Notes: generated by a model from the letters alone, not told the origin. A stretch of 64,000 nt of DNA from Rhabdornis inornatus (GCA_013397075.1 VWZS01000622.1:382069-446068), one strand, 5' to 3'; positions 49,946 to 63,136 are shown, numbered from the stretch's first letter. Program-made: numbers and translations.

Positions 49946-52915
49946 GAAATGCTTCTGCAATTTCCCTTGTGCTGGAGCTAATGATTGTGTAACCCAGGGC
50001 TGACCTGGATCACATAGCTAAGCCACTGATAAAGCTAAGGCATCACCTCTCTCCCCAGGCCACTTGCATTCTTTTATTGGATTAGTCATTTGAGACATCT
50101 TGTAACAACATCTTTGCTAGTTCTGGGGTAAGAGAGACAACCATGTAGACCAACTTGTTCTGACACCACTCTGCTGGATTAGAAATAATGTTTCCATGGA
50201 CGTGAGCTACCCAGAGTTTGCTTTTTCAAATATTTAAGCAAAGATCTGTAGTTAAATAATCTCATCATTAAGTAAGGAAAAAGAAAATATTTCCAGTTAT
50301 GTTATCTGCTTTTACATCTTTTTATGAAAGCAGCATCATGAATATGTTTTTTTCCTTTTCCATTAGTGGTGGTTTCTTAGATTTCTTATAAGAAAAGTAA
50401 AGGGAGTTGTTTGACAAGTTCAAAGCTCTCACTTCATTAAGGTGCTTTGAAGGATACATCATGCATCCTATTAGGGTATTTAATATGCTGGACAGATGAA
50501 TGGTGTAGAAATGTGTGTTGCTTTACCTTCTAATAAGTATTGCACTAAATGTTATTTTGTAGCTTGCTGATAATAGAAAGATGAAATATTTATTGCATAG
50601 GTAATTTTATTTGTAAGAGATTTCTGAGGTACAGCTGCTGAGAGATTGTAAAAAAAATGTGTTTGCTCTGTTTTAGTATAATTCATCACTGAAGTGAGAT
50701 GCTTTAATAGCTGCAATGATACAGGTATTACAATAGGATATAAAAAATTAACCTGCTGGCTCTTATGAGCAGGGTGAGTTTTCAAGTTGAATATTTTGAA
50801 GTGAGATACTGAAGACTTTGATATATTGGTGACTTAAGGATTCTTGAGACAAACTATGAATTTCAGACCCCAGTGACTTCAACAGGTGGCTTACCACTGC
50901 TTCAGGTGCTATGTTCAGCAGTGTTGAGCTAATGCTTCTTTGTGTTTCATCCGTATGCAGCATTACTGTACGCAGTTAAATTGCTGCTACAGCAATGTAC
51001 TGTTTGTGTTTTTTAAGAATGGAGCAAGCCCTGCAATGAAACAGATGTCATTGTAGTAAACAGTGTGCAAGTAGAGAGCAAAAGAAGGGCTCCTGTCCTG
51101 AAATATTCTTTGTGTGGATTAGTAGCTTTGGACACAGCTGATTTTTCACTCCTGTCTGTTGCATGCAGCACTTGAGAGCTGATGTTTGAGTGTTTTGAGA
51201 AGAGGTGGAAAGGGGAAGATGGCACGTCCTTAGCAGGTATCTCTGCTCTTTGGCTTCTGATTGTGCCTGCTGGCATGCACAGGGGAGGACTGCCTTCCTA
51301 GGGAGACTAATGAGTTGAGTGAAAAGCAGTCTGGATTGCACTCTGCAAGAGAGGAACCCCAAAACTTCCTCCTTCTGGCCACGCTGTGGGCTGCAACTTG
51401 ACTTGGAGACACATAAACATTTGCATGGGTTCATAGTAGTACACATGTACTTCCTGTGTAGAGGGAGATTGAGTGTATGGGTCCATACCCATCCTTAGCT
51501 GACGTTTTACACAATCTCAAAACATTTGTTACTAGAATAAAACTGTGGATGATGTGAAAATAGATTGTTTGACCCAAACCTGAGTGCTTTCAGGTTCAGG
51601 ATTTTTTTTTCCTGAATGTATATCATTCTTCCAACCTTATGGCAATCTCATGTTTGCATGAGTAGCTGACTGTCTCAATGCACTTCTTTTTTTCCTCATA
51701 ACTCCTCAGCACCCATTTAAGTTGCTGTTAGAACACTGTGTTTTATGGCTTGAAATTATTTATTTCTGTGGAGAACTCTACATTGTCCCTGTTTTCTTGG
51801 CTTCTAGCACAATGTACACTAGTACAGATTTTGCTAGCACAAATGTCCCTTGTTCAAAGTGTCGTATTTTGAAACAGGGACTGAAATCTGAGTGTCTTTT
51901 AAACTCTTAGCTGCAGTAAGCATCGGAGTCTGTTTACTGTAAGGCTTTGGGCAATGACAAATAACATTTGTGTAAGCTTTCCCCCACCTTTAAGAACAGA
52001 AATAGATATAGCACAGTTTTTTGCGTAATTTTTAATCCAGGCCCTCTTTGCTTGTTTGAAAGTTGCTCCTGATCACTGGAAAGTGACTTCTGAGAGAAGG
52101 TCTTTAAAGGCATGAGCAAGATTGAACAGAATCTGTACATCTGAATTGAAAAACAGCCCAAGAATTTATTTTTATGTATTCCATCCCTCTGGGAACAGTG
52201 CACTGGTGTATATTTATCCCAGGCATGTACTCTTCAGGAGGCTTCCTTGAGCTAATATGCATTGGGAGGTGGAGGAAGGAGGTGGCTCCTTCTGTTTCTT
52301 TTTCCTAAAATATGTTTTAGCCTTTTCTTGGACTGCTGTGATTCGGCCTTCTTTTTTTTTAAATACATCTTGGTTTTTTTGATTGCCCAAACCAATACTA
52401 GGTATTCACATAACTAAAATCAGAAACTGAAAGAAATTTCTGCAGGTGGACTTCTGGACCAGTGGGCCTTGCCCACGCCACCATCCCACAAAAGGATGGC
52501 AGCAGGAGCTGTGAAGTGCTGGATTAGGCACTGAGTGTGATGGATCAATTAGTGAGGATGGAGTTGGAGGAGTTAATGGTGTACAGCCTGGGGTGCAGCA
52601 GGTCCAGAATTATGAGCTGGGAGTTATTCGGGGTTACCATCACCTAGTGAGGCATCTCTGCACAAGACCCTTCTCTTCAAGAGGATGTGCACAAGAGGCT
52701 GCTCTCCAGTCCCCAATTCCCTGTTCTCCTGCTCACTATAGGATGAATCATTGAACCTTCCACATCAATACATCTCTGTTCCAGCTCAGGGTTTTGCTCA
52801 CATAGATTAAAATACAAAAAGTGTAGATTATGGAAAGGTGTTTGGAAAAAAGTTGGAAGTTTTTGTTGTTTTTTGTTTTTTGAACTGCTTTCAACTTTCC
52901 TTCACTAATTATAAA

Positions 52916-53076
52916 TTTCTTTTTCTTTTTTTCTTTTTCTTTTTTTCTTTTTCTTTTTTCTTTTTCTTTTTTCTTTTTTCTCTTTTTCTTTTTCTTTTTT
53001 CTCTTTTTTTTCTTTTTCTTTTTCTTTTTCTTTTTCTTTTTCTTTTTCTTTTTCTTTTTCTTTTTCTTTTTCTTTT
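52916..53076 (+). repeat. TTTTTC simple-repeat tract
   Basis: About 160 bases of pure pyrimidine on the + strand, settling into perfect TTTTTC hexamers in the right half and irregular TTTTTTC/TCTTTTT units in the left half. It lies 1.6 kb before SNX18 exon 2. The Lys/Glu- and Phe/Leu-rich open frames across it are artefacts. Confidence 0.97.
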
Positions 53077-54696
53077 GCAAAAAATTGCATAATATATCTA
53101 GTCTGGAGGGCAGTCATGTTTGGTAATGTATGTTTTTTATTGGTGTAAAATAATCTGAAGATCCTATGTGCTCCAGAGCTCAACTATGCTTTCAGCTGCT
53201 GATGCTGTGAATTTCAGTATTTCTTTTCCAGTTTGGTCATTTTAGAAATAACATCTAAAGTTGTTTCCCACATCACAACTGAAGAGTTGTCATGTCTATT
53301 TAACCAGCTACATCTTGCTTCCAGTAAGTCCCAAATTTCAGTTTTTCACAGTTGTGCATGGATTCCTGTCTTGCCCACAGAGCGCAGAAAAATTTTTTGC
53401 TAAGCCTAAATTTGTTGAAAGAAGTATTCTTTTTAAAAGAGAAGGGATTAAGTGTTTTTCAGATCATACCCTATCTCACAGATTCCTTATTCCTTAGAGG
53501 ACAAGACACAGATCTTCTGGCAGTGTCACTGCTGGCACCACTGCATGTAGAAAAGGTTTTTCAGTGGTGTTTTTGTGGCCAGGCTGGAGATGATGAGGTC
53601 AATGAGCAGAAGCAGCCAGTACGAAGCTCTTAGCACTGTCATGCCATGGGAGTCAGGAAGGTGTGGAGCGCTGCCTCTGCCTCACAGCCCCCAGAGACAG
53701 ACACTGCCCTTGGCCTTCAGGCAGCACGCTGTAGTCACATGTAAGAAGTGTAATCTGAAAAGAGAGTTATGGCATTACAAATATTTAAAGGAACCAGAAT
53801 CTAGTGAGGTGATAAAAGCTGTACTAGTCTGATTTGGTTTAGTTATATGAATAAAATAAGTACGTAATATTTAAGGCAAAGAAGTTGCTCTGTGGGAAAT
53901 TGAGTCCAATAATATGAATGTCTTAGGATGTGTCTTGGTATGATATCATTTTATGGGTCTGCTTTGGGTAGGTCTATTTAGGATGATACTTTGCTTCTTT
54001 GCTTTTGTAGGATGCGTGTGCCTTAATTAGCTATTTGGATGGGAGAATTGTCAGTTTTGTAACTCTCCTTTTCTACTACCTTTTACAGCACTGCCTAAGC
54101 GTAAGATGTCTGCTTGGACATCTGTGACTTTGAGATAAACTTTTAAATTCTCTGATAATCAATAATTAGTTTTGGGCTATCTCTGGTGTAAAAGCAAAAA
54201 CATGTATTGACAAGATTTTTGTGTATTAAGGTACACTTTTGACATTTCACAAGGATTGGGAAAAAGGATATTTCACATAGTCTGGTTCTTAACAAGGTTA
54301 TTTTTCTGGTCTTTATGTAGGCTTTAATTGATCTGGCTAGTTTTGTCATGCTTTCATTAATTCTTCTACTGGTATAATGATTACTTATTCTGAAAGACAC
54401 CATCTGATTTTTAAGGTTGGAAAATAGGATGTTTTAGTAACTTTTGCATTCTCGATCCTTAAAAAGGTATTGAGTTTTATATTTTGCACAGGATCCATTG
54501 GTTTGTGGGTTTTCTCTACATGAAAAAGCTTTTGTTTTATTCTTTTTCATTCACACGTGTATATATGCACACCTGTAAATACACTGAGAATAAGCCTTAT
54601 ACAAATCCTTGTTGTTATTAAATCATTTGTTAAAGTTCGGTAGTCAACTCTACGTGGTCCTCACAGTTCAACTGTTTCATTTTGTTCTTTACACAG

Positions 54697-54950
54697 GAGC
54701 CCTTACCAAAGTAAAGGAGAGTAAGCGGCACGTGGAAGAGGGGAAGATGGAGCTCCAAAAAGCTGAGGGCATTCAAGAACGTTGTAACATTATTTCTTTT
54801 GCAACCCTTGCAGAAATTAATCATTTCCACAAAATTCGTGTGAGGGACTTTAAATCACAGATGCAGCATTTCTTACAACAGCAAATACTCTTTTTTCAAA
54901 AAGTGACACAAAAGCTAGAAGAAGCTCTTCACAAGTATGACAGTGTTTAG
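54697..54950 (+). CDS. SNX18: Sorting nexin-18, terminal coding exon
   Basis: The exon starts after ACACAG and completes a glycine codon split by the phase 1 intron. It then encodes ALTKVKESKRHVEEG through RVRDFKSQMQHFLQQQILFF to EEALHKYDSV and a TAG stop. This is the C-terminal part of the BAR domain, ending in the same residues as mammalian SNX18. It contributes 83 residues plus the split codon. Together with the visible part of exon 1 about 265 residues are recoverable. The BAR helices carry the basic and amphipathic residues needed for dimerisation and membrane bending (family knowledge). No break is seen. Confidence 0.97.
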
Positions 54951-57289
54951 TCTCTGGTTTGTGGACTTTGTTCAGCACGAACGTGACCCAGGCAGCAGAA
55001 CAACTGCTGCTGAAGAGCTGTTGCCGGTGGTAGATGGCGGTACAAGGATGGGTTTGTCTTCACCTGGAACCCGGGTTTAATCTCTGGTTATGTAGAAAGG
55101 AAACAGTTATAGGGCTATGTAGTGGAAACAGTACCACGCATTGTAACTAAGTTAAACTGTGTATGCCTACGCCATTGTAACTTTTTTGAAATAATGAGTA
55201 TACTATTTGCCTTATTGCTTTTTGAAATACGGTATCTTAGTGCATACTTAGTAGACCTCAAAGCCCTTTGGGTATTTAAGGAAGTTGGCTGGATAAAAGC
55301 CTGCTTCAGATGCCTTTTTACTTTCCTAGATTTGGATTTCCTAAATTCAAACAATTCTCTGTTTACAGACTCCTGCTAGAGCAGCTATGTGATTCTGTGC
55401 CTTTAGACTCTATTCCTTTTCTAGTAAGTCACATTTTTATGATTAAATGAAGGAAGGGTTGATGCCTGTGACAGGAACTGATGATGAAACCTCACACTGA
55501 CTGGAAAAAAATCAGCTGTGATCCAGTTTGCATAGCAAGTACTTTCTTATTACAAGTGTTGGCTCAAAAGGGAAAAGTTAAATTTATTCACACTTTTCCT
55601 GGAAATCGAGACTACTTGTTACACGTACTAGGATGTTAAGCACGTGTACAAAAATACACCACTTAATTCCCTTTCTGAAATAAGTAATACAGTAAGGGGT
55701 GGGGTTGGTTGTTTTTTTGGTGTACAGCATTACTGTAAGTGGAAATTTGAAGAGCTAGCCTAATAAAAATTGCATATATCAAGGGGATATTAATGCATGC
55801 TACATAGCTGCAACATCTTTTTAAAGTTTTTTCAAATTATTTGCTCTTTGTTCAGTTGCTGATTCAATTTAACTTCAGACTTGCATCTGCGTTGCCAGTT
55901 GTCTGAGTTGAAACTCCACTGTGATTCATTAGTTTACTAAGTTAAAAGTTTTCGGGGATTTTCAGTAATATAAATGGTCTGAAGTCTTGGCTGAACTGAC
56001 TTGGAAAACAGGTGGCACTTTTATGTTTGTAACACTCAAAAATTAACAATTGTCTTAATTTTTGTATAAATATTTTTGACAAACAGGGTGCATTTATATA
56101 TATGTAAACGCTATCTTTTAAAGAGGTTTATGGCTTATTTCTCTTGAATTAAGTCTGAAGTCTGTATTTCTTACCTGTTGGTTTCCTTCTTATAGGTCAG
56201 TATGAAAGATGATTTTTGTTTATCCTATGTTTTTTCTCCTAAACAAAAATAACAAAACTTTGCAAGGAAGCAAAATGTTTATTTTTTTTGTTTAATTGAA
56301 TTAATCAAAAATAGCTTAAACAAATGAAAGCCTGGAAAAGGAAGTTGAGTGACAGTTACCAAAAAGTACAAGTCATTCCTCACCTATGCAGCAGAAATGT
56401 GCAGTTCTTTCACATGATCATGTGAGTTTCTGTAGTTTAACCCCACACATCTGTATCAGAGGAATAACATGTAAGAATGTAGTTTTGATTCCAAGACTCA
56501 TCCCCAAATGTTTGGAGATGGCTGTTTTGCACAAGCTGCGTTTGGTGGCGCTTCTAGTATATACATAAAGCAGTAAAATACAGAATAATCAAGGGGGAAA
56601 GCAAGTGTTTGTAAAAGAAAGGACAATCAGTGAGGAAAGACTCCATTTCCAGCCTGTCGAAACAGTTCTGCAAACAAGATTGACCATGAAATAAGGACCA
56701 CAGTCATAGGGCTGACTTGCTCTTTACCTTCCTCATGGTGTCTCATTCTACATTCGAAACTCACCACTTCCCCTGACAGCTCTTCCCAGCAGTACTCCTT
56801 CTTTCCCATATGTCATTTAATTATGTGACAGACTGATGAACTAGGTTTGAGCTGAGTTCCATGGCTAATGTTTGCTTAAGCCACATACTGTTTTAGTAAA
56901 TGTCTTTACAGTAATTAGATCAGTTTACAGTCAAACTGATTCTACATGGAGGTATTAAGACCTGTTCAGAAATTGATCTTGGTTCAGTTGAATTATTTTA
57001 GGAGGTTAGTATTAATAACATATTTATGTCTGGGAGGAAATTAAGCTGTGATATGTATTCTTACAACATTATCAGACAGGTACAGTTTTCCCTAATAAAC
57101 TGTCATGGCCTTCACCTTACTTTCTCATTTGTGAATTTATTTGGGCACAGGAAAAGTAGGTGTAGTAATCGGTTAAATTTGACGTACCAGAAAATCTTGT
57201 CTAGAATCCTGGTTTAAATTGTTGCAGAGTGCAGAAAGGTTCAAGTCTACATCTGTATTAGCATTTTCCTCTTTTCCTCAGTCGTTATA
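54951..57289 (+). other. SNX18 3' UTR and flank
   Basis: This follows the SNX18 stop codon with no coding frame of note. A 3' UTR of about 0.8 kb would end after the AATAAA at 55762, but longer forms are possible because mammalian SNX18 has long 3' UTRs. No repeat was recognised before the CR1 at 57290. Confidence 0.55.
55762..55767 (+). terminator. Candidate SNX18 poly(A) signal (AATAAA)
   Basis: A canonical AATAAA 812 bases after the stop codon, followed about 50 bases later by a T-rich stretch that could serve as the downstream element. Another AATAAA pair lies at 58543-58552, past the CR1. Confidence 0.45.
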
Positions 57290-58336
57290 GAGTTGAACTG
57301 GCTGATGGGTGGAGCACAAGGAGTTCCAGTAAAGGGTGTTACATCAGGCAAGTGAATGGTCACTAGTGGGGTTCCACAGAGCTTGATCTTAGGCCCTATG
57401 CTCTTCACTGCCTTCATAAATCACTTGGACGCAGAACTCGAAGAGGTACTAAGTTTGATGATGAGACTAAGTTGGGAGTGACTGTGAACTCCCTTAAAGG
57501 CAGAGAGGCCCCTTAGAGAGACAGGGACAAATCAGAGGGATGGGCAATCATCAACCTTTTGAAGTTCAACAAGGGCTGGTGCCAGATTCTGCCCCTGGGA
57601 TGGAGCAGCCCTGCATGTACAGACTGGGGAATGGGAGGCTGGAGAGCAGTGCCATGGAAAGGGCCCTGGGGTCCATGGCAGGTTGAACATGAGGCAGCAG
57701 TGCCCTGGCAGCCAGGAGGGCCAAGTGTGTCCTGGGGGCATCAGGGACAGCATCACCAGCCAGGCAAGGGAGGGGATTGTCCTGCTGTGCTCTGCACTGG
57801 GGCAGCCTCACCTCCAGTGCTGGGGGCAGTTTTAGGCACCGAAGTATAAGGCATGCAACTACTAGAGAGAGTTCATAGGAGGGCCGTGAGGATGTTGAAG
57901 GGTCTGGAGGGGAAGCCTGATGAGGAGGAGCTGAGGTCACTTGTTCTGTGGATCCTGGAGAAGAGGAGACTGAGGGGTGACTTTACTGTGCTCTTCAGCA
58001 TCCCCTTGAGGGGAAGAGGAGGGGCAGGTGCTGATCTCATCTCTCTGGTGACTGGTGACATGGCCCAAGGAAATGGTCTGAAGTTGTGTCGGGGGAGGTT
58101 TGGGTTGGATGTTAGGAAAATGTTCTTCACCCAGAGGATGTTTGGGCACTGGAACAGGCTCCTAAGGGAAACTTGGTCCAAGCACCAAGCCTGACAGAGT
58201 TCAAGAAGTGTTTGGACAATGCTCTTGGGCATATGGTGTGACCTGGGGATTCCTGTCAGGAGTCAGTTTCCTCAGGGCCAGGAGTTAGACTTGGTGATCC
58301 TGACGAGTGTCTTCCAGCTCAGCATATTCTATGAGT
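57290..58336 (+). mobile_element. CR1 LINE, about 1.05 kb copy
   Basis: A CR1 copy in the same direction as SNX18. It opens in the 3' part of the reverse transcriptase frame, with a decayed PQGS...LGP motif near 57370. It continues through 'gaagttcaacaagggctggt', the long 3' untranslated region ('ggtccatggcaggttgaac', 'gtccatggca', 'ggggcagttttaggcaccg') and 'gttcttcacccagaggatgt', and ends in 'catattctatgag'. All frames are broken. It belongs to the same subfamily as the 40.5 kb copy and supplies the middle part missing there. Confidence 0.9.
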
Positions 58337-58957
58337 TTATGTAGGTAGCCTGAACTCCATTAATGCTTGCTGCACTATACAAGAACTACAGTATTAATTG
58401 TATTTGGATCAAGTATGACACTGACCACTTACGGCTGGCTGACTACTGAGTGGTGTGATCTGGGATCCAAGTGTACTCTAACAGTAATGGGAATGTATAT
58501 TGTGTGGGACTATGGAAGCACCAAAGGAAATCTAACCATTTAAATAAATAAATGTGAAAGAAAGCAAATTTGCTCTGTATCATAAACACTTTTGTTTCAT
58601 GTGATGCATGTAACTTGTTTTTGTTTCATCACAGTTTTTGTGTTGATAAGTAGTAAGAATCTAGTATGCTTGTTGGGGTTTGATACCTGCAAGAAGATCC
58701 TCTGAGGTATTGTTAAAGTGCTGAGTCCTGTGAAAACTGAAATGAACCCATCAGGGTAATATATCTATGTAGAATCACCAGCAAGTGGAGTGTGAACAAT
58801 GTTTCTGTTCAAATTGTAGGGTTTATAGTTAGAAATTAGCAGCATACTAGAATTATTAGATGTTTGATTCTTATCCCTTCTCTTTTGTGATACTTGCAGA
58901 AGAGAGTTGCCCCTGTGATTTGTGCATGTTCTCTACATTCTCGCTACCTTCTTTCAG

Positions 58958-59170
58958 GGTCCAGCTGCATGGTACACCTCATCTATAAGTGTTGTAAGAC
59001 CCGGCTTAGAGGGGTCAATAGAAGAACTGTGCAGTGATCCAAGACAAGCACCAACAGAACCTGGGAAAAAAAAAAAGCAAGAATATGTTGCGAATAAAAT
59101 TGGCTTGGTTTTAGAAAACTTTAATCAGCTGCCTGCACTGAAAATACCTACATTACTTGGTGATGCACGG
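58958..59170 (+). CDS. Candidate coding exon, product not recognised
   Basis: An open segment of 213 bases (71 codons, phase 0 at both ends) lies between a strong acceptor (CTACCTTCTTTCAG) and a usable donor (ACGG|GTATCT). The translation starts GPAAWYTSSISVVRPGLEGS, continues through a basic GKKKKQEYVANKIG stretch, and closes with VLENFNQLPALKIPTLLGDAR. It looks like ordinary protein, not low complexity, and does not come from a repeat I know. If the donor is skipped, the frame stops five codons later. It lies 4.0 kb past the SNX18 stop and just after a CR1. I do not recognise the protein. It could be an exon of a neighbouring gene, an alternative 3' exon, an lncRNA exon, or chance. Confidence 0.3.
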
Positions 59171-62100
59171 GTATCTTTTTGGTGAATTACAAGATCTGGT
59201 TGCCAATACCTGATTATTTTGCAAGACCTTCACCATACAAGCTAGCATCTTTCATGCTGGTTGTCTGCCACAACCTGAATTCTTCTGGGAAGCTTAAGTG
59301 AGAATAGCTATTTCTCAAAAGGAGTTCATAAAAATTTTTAAAAGAGAGTTTTCTTTTTAAATCCTGTAAACAACTTGGCTAGAAATCTTTAGTTCTTTCA
59401 TTAGTTGGAGAAAGGACTTGATATCTGGCAGACTCATCATCTTTTACAACCTTAGATGTGCTTTCTGCACAGCCTATGAAAATTTGTCCATCTATTTCCA
59501 AGTTGTACTTCAGTATCTCTGTGCCCTGATGTGCTTAATTTTGACAGTTATATTTTCTGTAACTCCCGTTTGCACCAGACAATCTTGATTCTAACCTTAA
59601 GTCAGCAGCAGCTAGGTGAGGCTTTGTCTGTAATTCTTTTTCGCCTTCATTCAGAGGGGGCTGTACCTCTCCGGCCACAAGCTGAACAAAGACGCTGCCA
59701 ATAGGTGCTGCCAGCACTTTCAGCATGGCCATGGGAGAACAGGAGCAGCAGCCTGGAACACAGGTTTGATGTTATGCCTGGCAGCTACAAGGTGGATGTC
59801 AGAGGTAGTTGAAGAGGAGCAGGAAGATAAGAAAATGGTGAGGAGAGAAAGCCCTGTGACTACAAAAGCCTGTTCCTCCAGTGCCTAATTATTACTTTGG
59901 GCTTCCAAAGCATCTGAGGCCTTTTGCTGTTTCTAAATAGCCATCATGAGCAGGCAGAAAACGGGTAACTTTAGTTCTACTGGTGGTGAGGACAGCAACG
60001 TTTTGTTTCCATCGTTAGAGGTTACTTTCTTTGCTTGGTGGTCTCATGGGCAGTTGAAAACTTTTGAAGAGCTGTAGATTTCAGGGCTGAATGAGATGCC
60101 ATAATTCAGGCCCAGTCAGTACAGTGGGTGTCAGTGTGGCCTCACGTGTTCTGTTACGTGCTTTTTTCTTGGGAAGAGGAGATCAGCTTAGGAAATTATG
60201 CACATAAAAAAACCCTGTATTAAGGAGTACTAAGATCAATAATTCAGTTTTTAAAAAAGTAAAAATTAAAAAATATTTCAGAATTTAAGTTGCCTGTGGT
60301 AAATAGTATATCAAGACACCTCATGAGACATGGTCAAAGAACTTTTTGCACTGTTTCCCTTCCTGATTAAGTGTACATGATATAAAGCATTGTCCTAATA
60401 ATCTTAAGGTCTTTCAGGGAGGTTATTGTCTGGCTAATCTTACTTCTATTACAGAATCAGTTGTACTCTGCACAGTGAGAAAGACCGGCAGAGTGGAGAT
60501 CGGGTACAGGTGGCTGCCAGCCTGCAGAATGGTGTTGAGAGAGCTCAACTCTGTCCCTGTCTCTACCCAGGCTCTATGCAGTATAAGCCATGTGAGATAA
60601 ATCATTTACATGCCCACCATTTTGTGTAGGCTTGAGTTTAAACCCAGGATTTACACTGAGTAAAGTGATGGGAATTCACAGTTTTCACTGGAGGTTGTGC
60701 ACATTCTGCTTTGGATAAAGGAAATGCTTCAAAATACAAAGTTGTCTGGAAAAAAATAATCAGGTATTCATTTCTTTAGGTAGACCAGCACAAATTGGAG
60801 AACATTTGTAATCCATTAGCAGCAAAAGAGGAATAGTAAACCCAGATCATAATGTTGGAATGTTACAAATGTAAGTATAAACTCCTTGAAATTAGTTTTT
60901 AGATATTGATTTATTTTTAAAAATCCCTCATGAGAAAATTAATATTTAGCCTTTAGAATGAGCTGTGAGTGTTATTTAGGAAATAAGGGATTGGGCCACA
61001 TGTAGAGTCGCAAGGATTCTCAGGTACTGTTCATTCCATGGATGGAATGATAAAGGCCTTCTCAGATTAATCATAGAGTGCACATTTTGGATGTATATTC
61101 ACAGGAAAGCTGAATTAGCCACATGGGCTAACTTACTTCTGGCATTTCCTAAAGCTTGAGATGCTGTTTTGTAATTCAGTAATTTCTCAATGTAACACAG
61201 TGCAGTGTAGTATTATACATCGAAAAGTAAATTGTGTAATATATGTAAGTAATGTAATTTTGGTATACTTCAGACTCGCAGTTGCCAGCAAAGCTCAGGC
61301 ATGCCCTGAGTTAATTTAAATACTAATTACTTTTAGATACAGTAAAACTCTTAATGTTCTAAAGTTAAAAGTCATCTCCTGTACTGATTGACTGATAGGC
61401 TTACCGTTTGGCAACTCCTTTTAAAACTAAGCACTTAATTTGGTCCCACTTTGAACTCGATGGGATTTTTTTGCTTGACTCCACTGGGAAGAATATCAGG
61501 CTCAGTGAGTTGAAATTACATCCCTCCATCAACTCAGAAGTTTTCATTCCCCTCCTGTGCTCATTTACAACTGAATCTAACATACAGAATTTTGAAGTTG
61601 CCTGTCAAAAAGCTCTATCCTGCAATTTTAATCAAAACCATCCCCTGTTTTTGGGAATATGACATTAACAATTGAAATGAAAAATGGTACTGCTTTTGGT
61701 TTTTAAATACATTTCCAAGGAGCATGAAAATGTTCTGTGAGAAGATAAAATCAGGAATTTTGAATTTCATCTTTTATCTCTTGAGCATTTTAACTGGCAT
61801 TAACAACTAATATTTTAAGGAGAAAATGATGCTGCACAGGGGAACATGACATAAATACATAAAAAATTGTATAGCTAGGTGAGGCAATACTAAGTGCTGT
61901 TTGTAGTGAGTTAAGGTTACTGTATTTCTGTTGGTATACCCCATGCTATTTTTTAAGATCTCTTTGGGAGAAAAACAAGAGTCAGTTCTTTAACTAAATA
62001 TGAAGATGGTGAAATAATGTTGTAAGTCACTAGCCCTCAGGTAAGGGTTGCAGGAGACATTTAGTTCCTCCACTGTCCTTGAGGGGCACTTCACTGGCTC

Positions 62101-63091
62101 CTGTCCTGCAGGAGGCTGTCATAGCCATCACCTCCTCTCCAATGCTTCACTTCCTAAGGTGACTGGGGAAAGAGCCACAAACAGCGGTTCAGTTTCTCAG
62201 GCAATTTCTGGTTGCAGACACGTGAACAATGTTGCAAAACAGCACTTGCAAAATAATAGTTGTCAGAGTCCCCCAGTGCCATCCTGGCAGGGTGCTGCTA
62301 TATTCAGTATTTTTCATTTTGCTTTGCTTAGAGAAATGTTGCAGGCAAGAAGACTACCCTAATTCTTAAATCAAAGGAATTTAAGACCATGTTACTGATT
62401 CGATTGCTGTGTCAATTCTGTACCAGTGCTTATCTATCAAGGGTAGATTTCATTTCACATGATTGGAAGAAATACAGAAAGAGTTTTTCAGAACTTCATT
62501 GTTTTGAGATAACCTTGTTTGCTTGCCTTGTTATTCAGGATCTGTGAAGCAAGCTTATCAGAGGGAAAGTCCCTGCTGTCACAGTATGGTACCAGGTCTG
62601 CTTTGTCCCCTATGGGTCACTGCTATGTAGAAACAATCTGTCCAATAGATTAATGGAAACCAGACTGGATGTGCTAATGAAGAATTGCTAGCTGGTAAGA
62701 AAAGCATACCTTCTCAAGCTCGATTACCTTCTCTGGCAGTGTCTTTAATTTCAAACTTGTAGTGTATGCAGTTTCTTTTCTTCTCCTCACTGCTGCCTCC
62801 CTGGGGGTCACTGAATAGGTATAGGCAGTTGCTCTCAGGCAGCTCGGACTGTTCCATAGGCAACATCCATTCAGAAGCTGTAGCTGAAAGGCAGCTTTAT
62901 CTCTACTTTAGGGTAAATAGAGTGGCAAGGTGCCTTTAAGCTCTGTTTTGAGTGACATGAAAGTCAGATGTAAAAATGAAGCTGTGATGATACACATTAG
63001 ACCTTGCATAAGAATGTTGCCAATGCATCATCCTGCAGTGGTCAGCAGCTTAGTGATGAGCTTGTCCTATTCTGCTGGTCTTTTCCCCCAG

Positions 63092-63136
63092 GTGGTTGTC
63101 TGCAACAACACTTCAGTCTCTCAGTGTCTCAAAGAG
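63092..63136 (+). other. Exon-like 45-base segment with strong splice sites
   Basis: A pyrimidine-rich acceptor (GGTCTTTTCCCCCAG) and a consensus donor (AGAG|GTAAGT) bound 45 bases whose length is a multiple of three. In the open frame that spans it, it reads VVVCNNTSVSQCLKE. Strong paired sites at this spacing are unusual by chance, but nothing ties it to a known gene. Confidence 0.2.

Larger units (their letters stand above)
37798..54696 (+). other. SNX18 intron (phase 1)
   Basis: A 16.9 kb intron with a consensus donor (GTAAGA) and acceptor (TTTGTTCTTTACACAG). Its contents are a CR1 copy (40.5-41.6 kb), a nested pair of solo LTRs (48.7-49.9 kb) and a TTTTTC tract (52.9-53.1 kb). The intervals 37.8-40.5, 41.6-48.7, 49.9-52.9 and 53.1-54.7 kb hold no recognised gene or repeat. 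If the donor is not used, the exon 1 frame stays open to a stop at 37947-37949. Confidence 0.93.

Noticed and set aside
52748..53183. Lys/Glu-rich and Phe/Leu-rich open frames of 84-110 codons
   Set aside because: Direct translation of the TTTTTC repeat.
57559..58232. Open frames of 74-124 codons on both strands
   Set aside because: They lie wholly inside the CR1 copy, in its untranslated region.
59535..59732. Minus-strand 65-codon frame starting MAMLKVLAAPIGSVF
   Set aside because: It looks slightly protein-like at the N-terminus but has no clear donor, promoter or known match. Too short to support.
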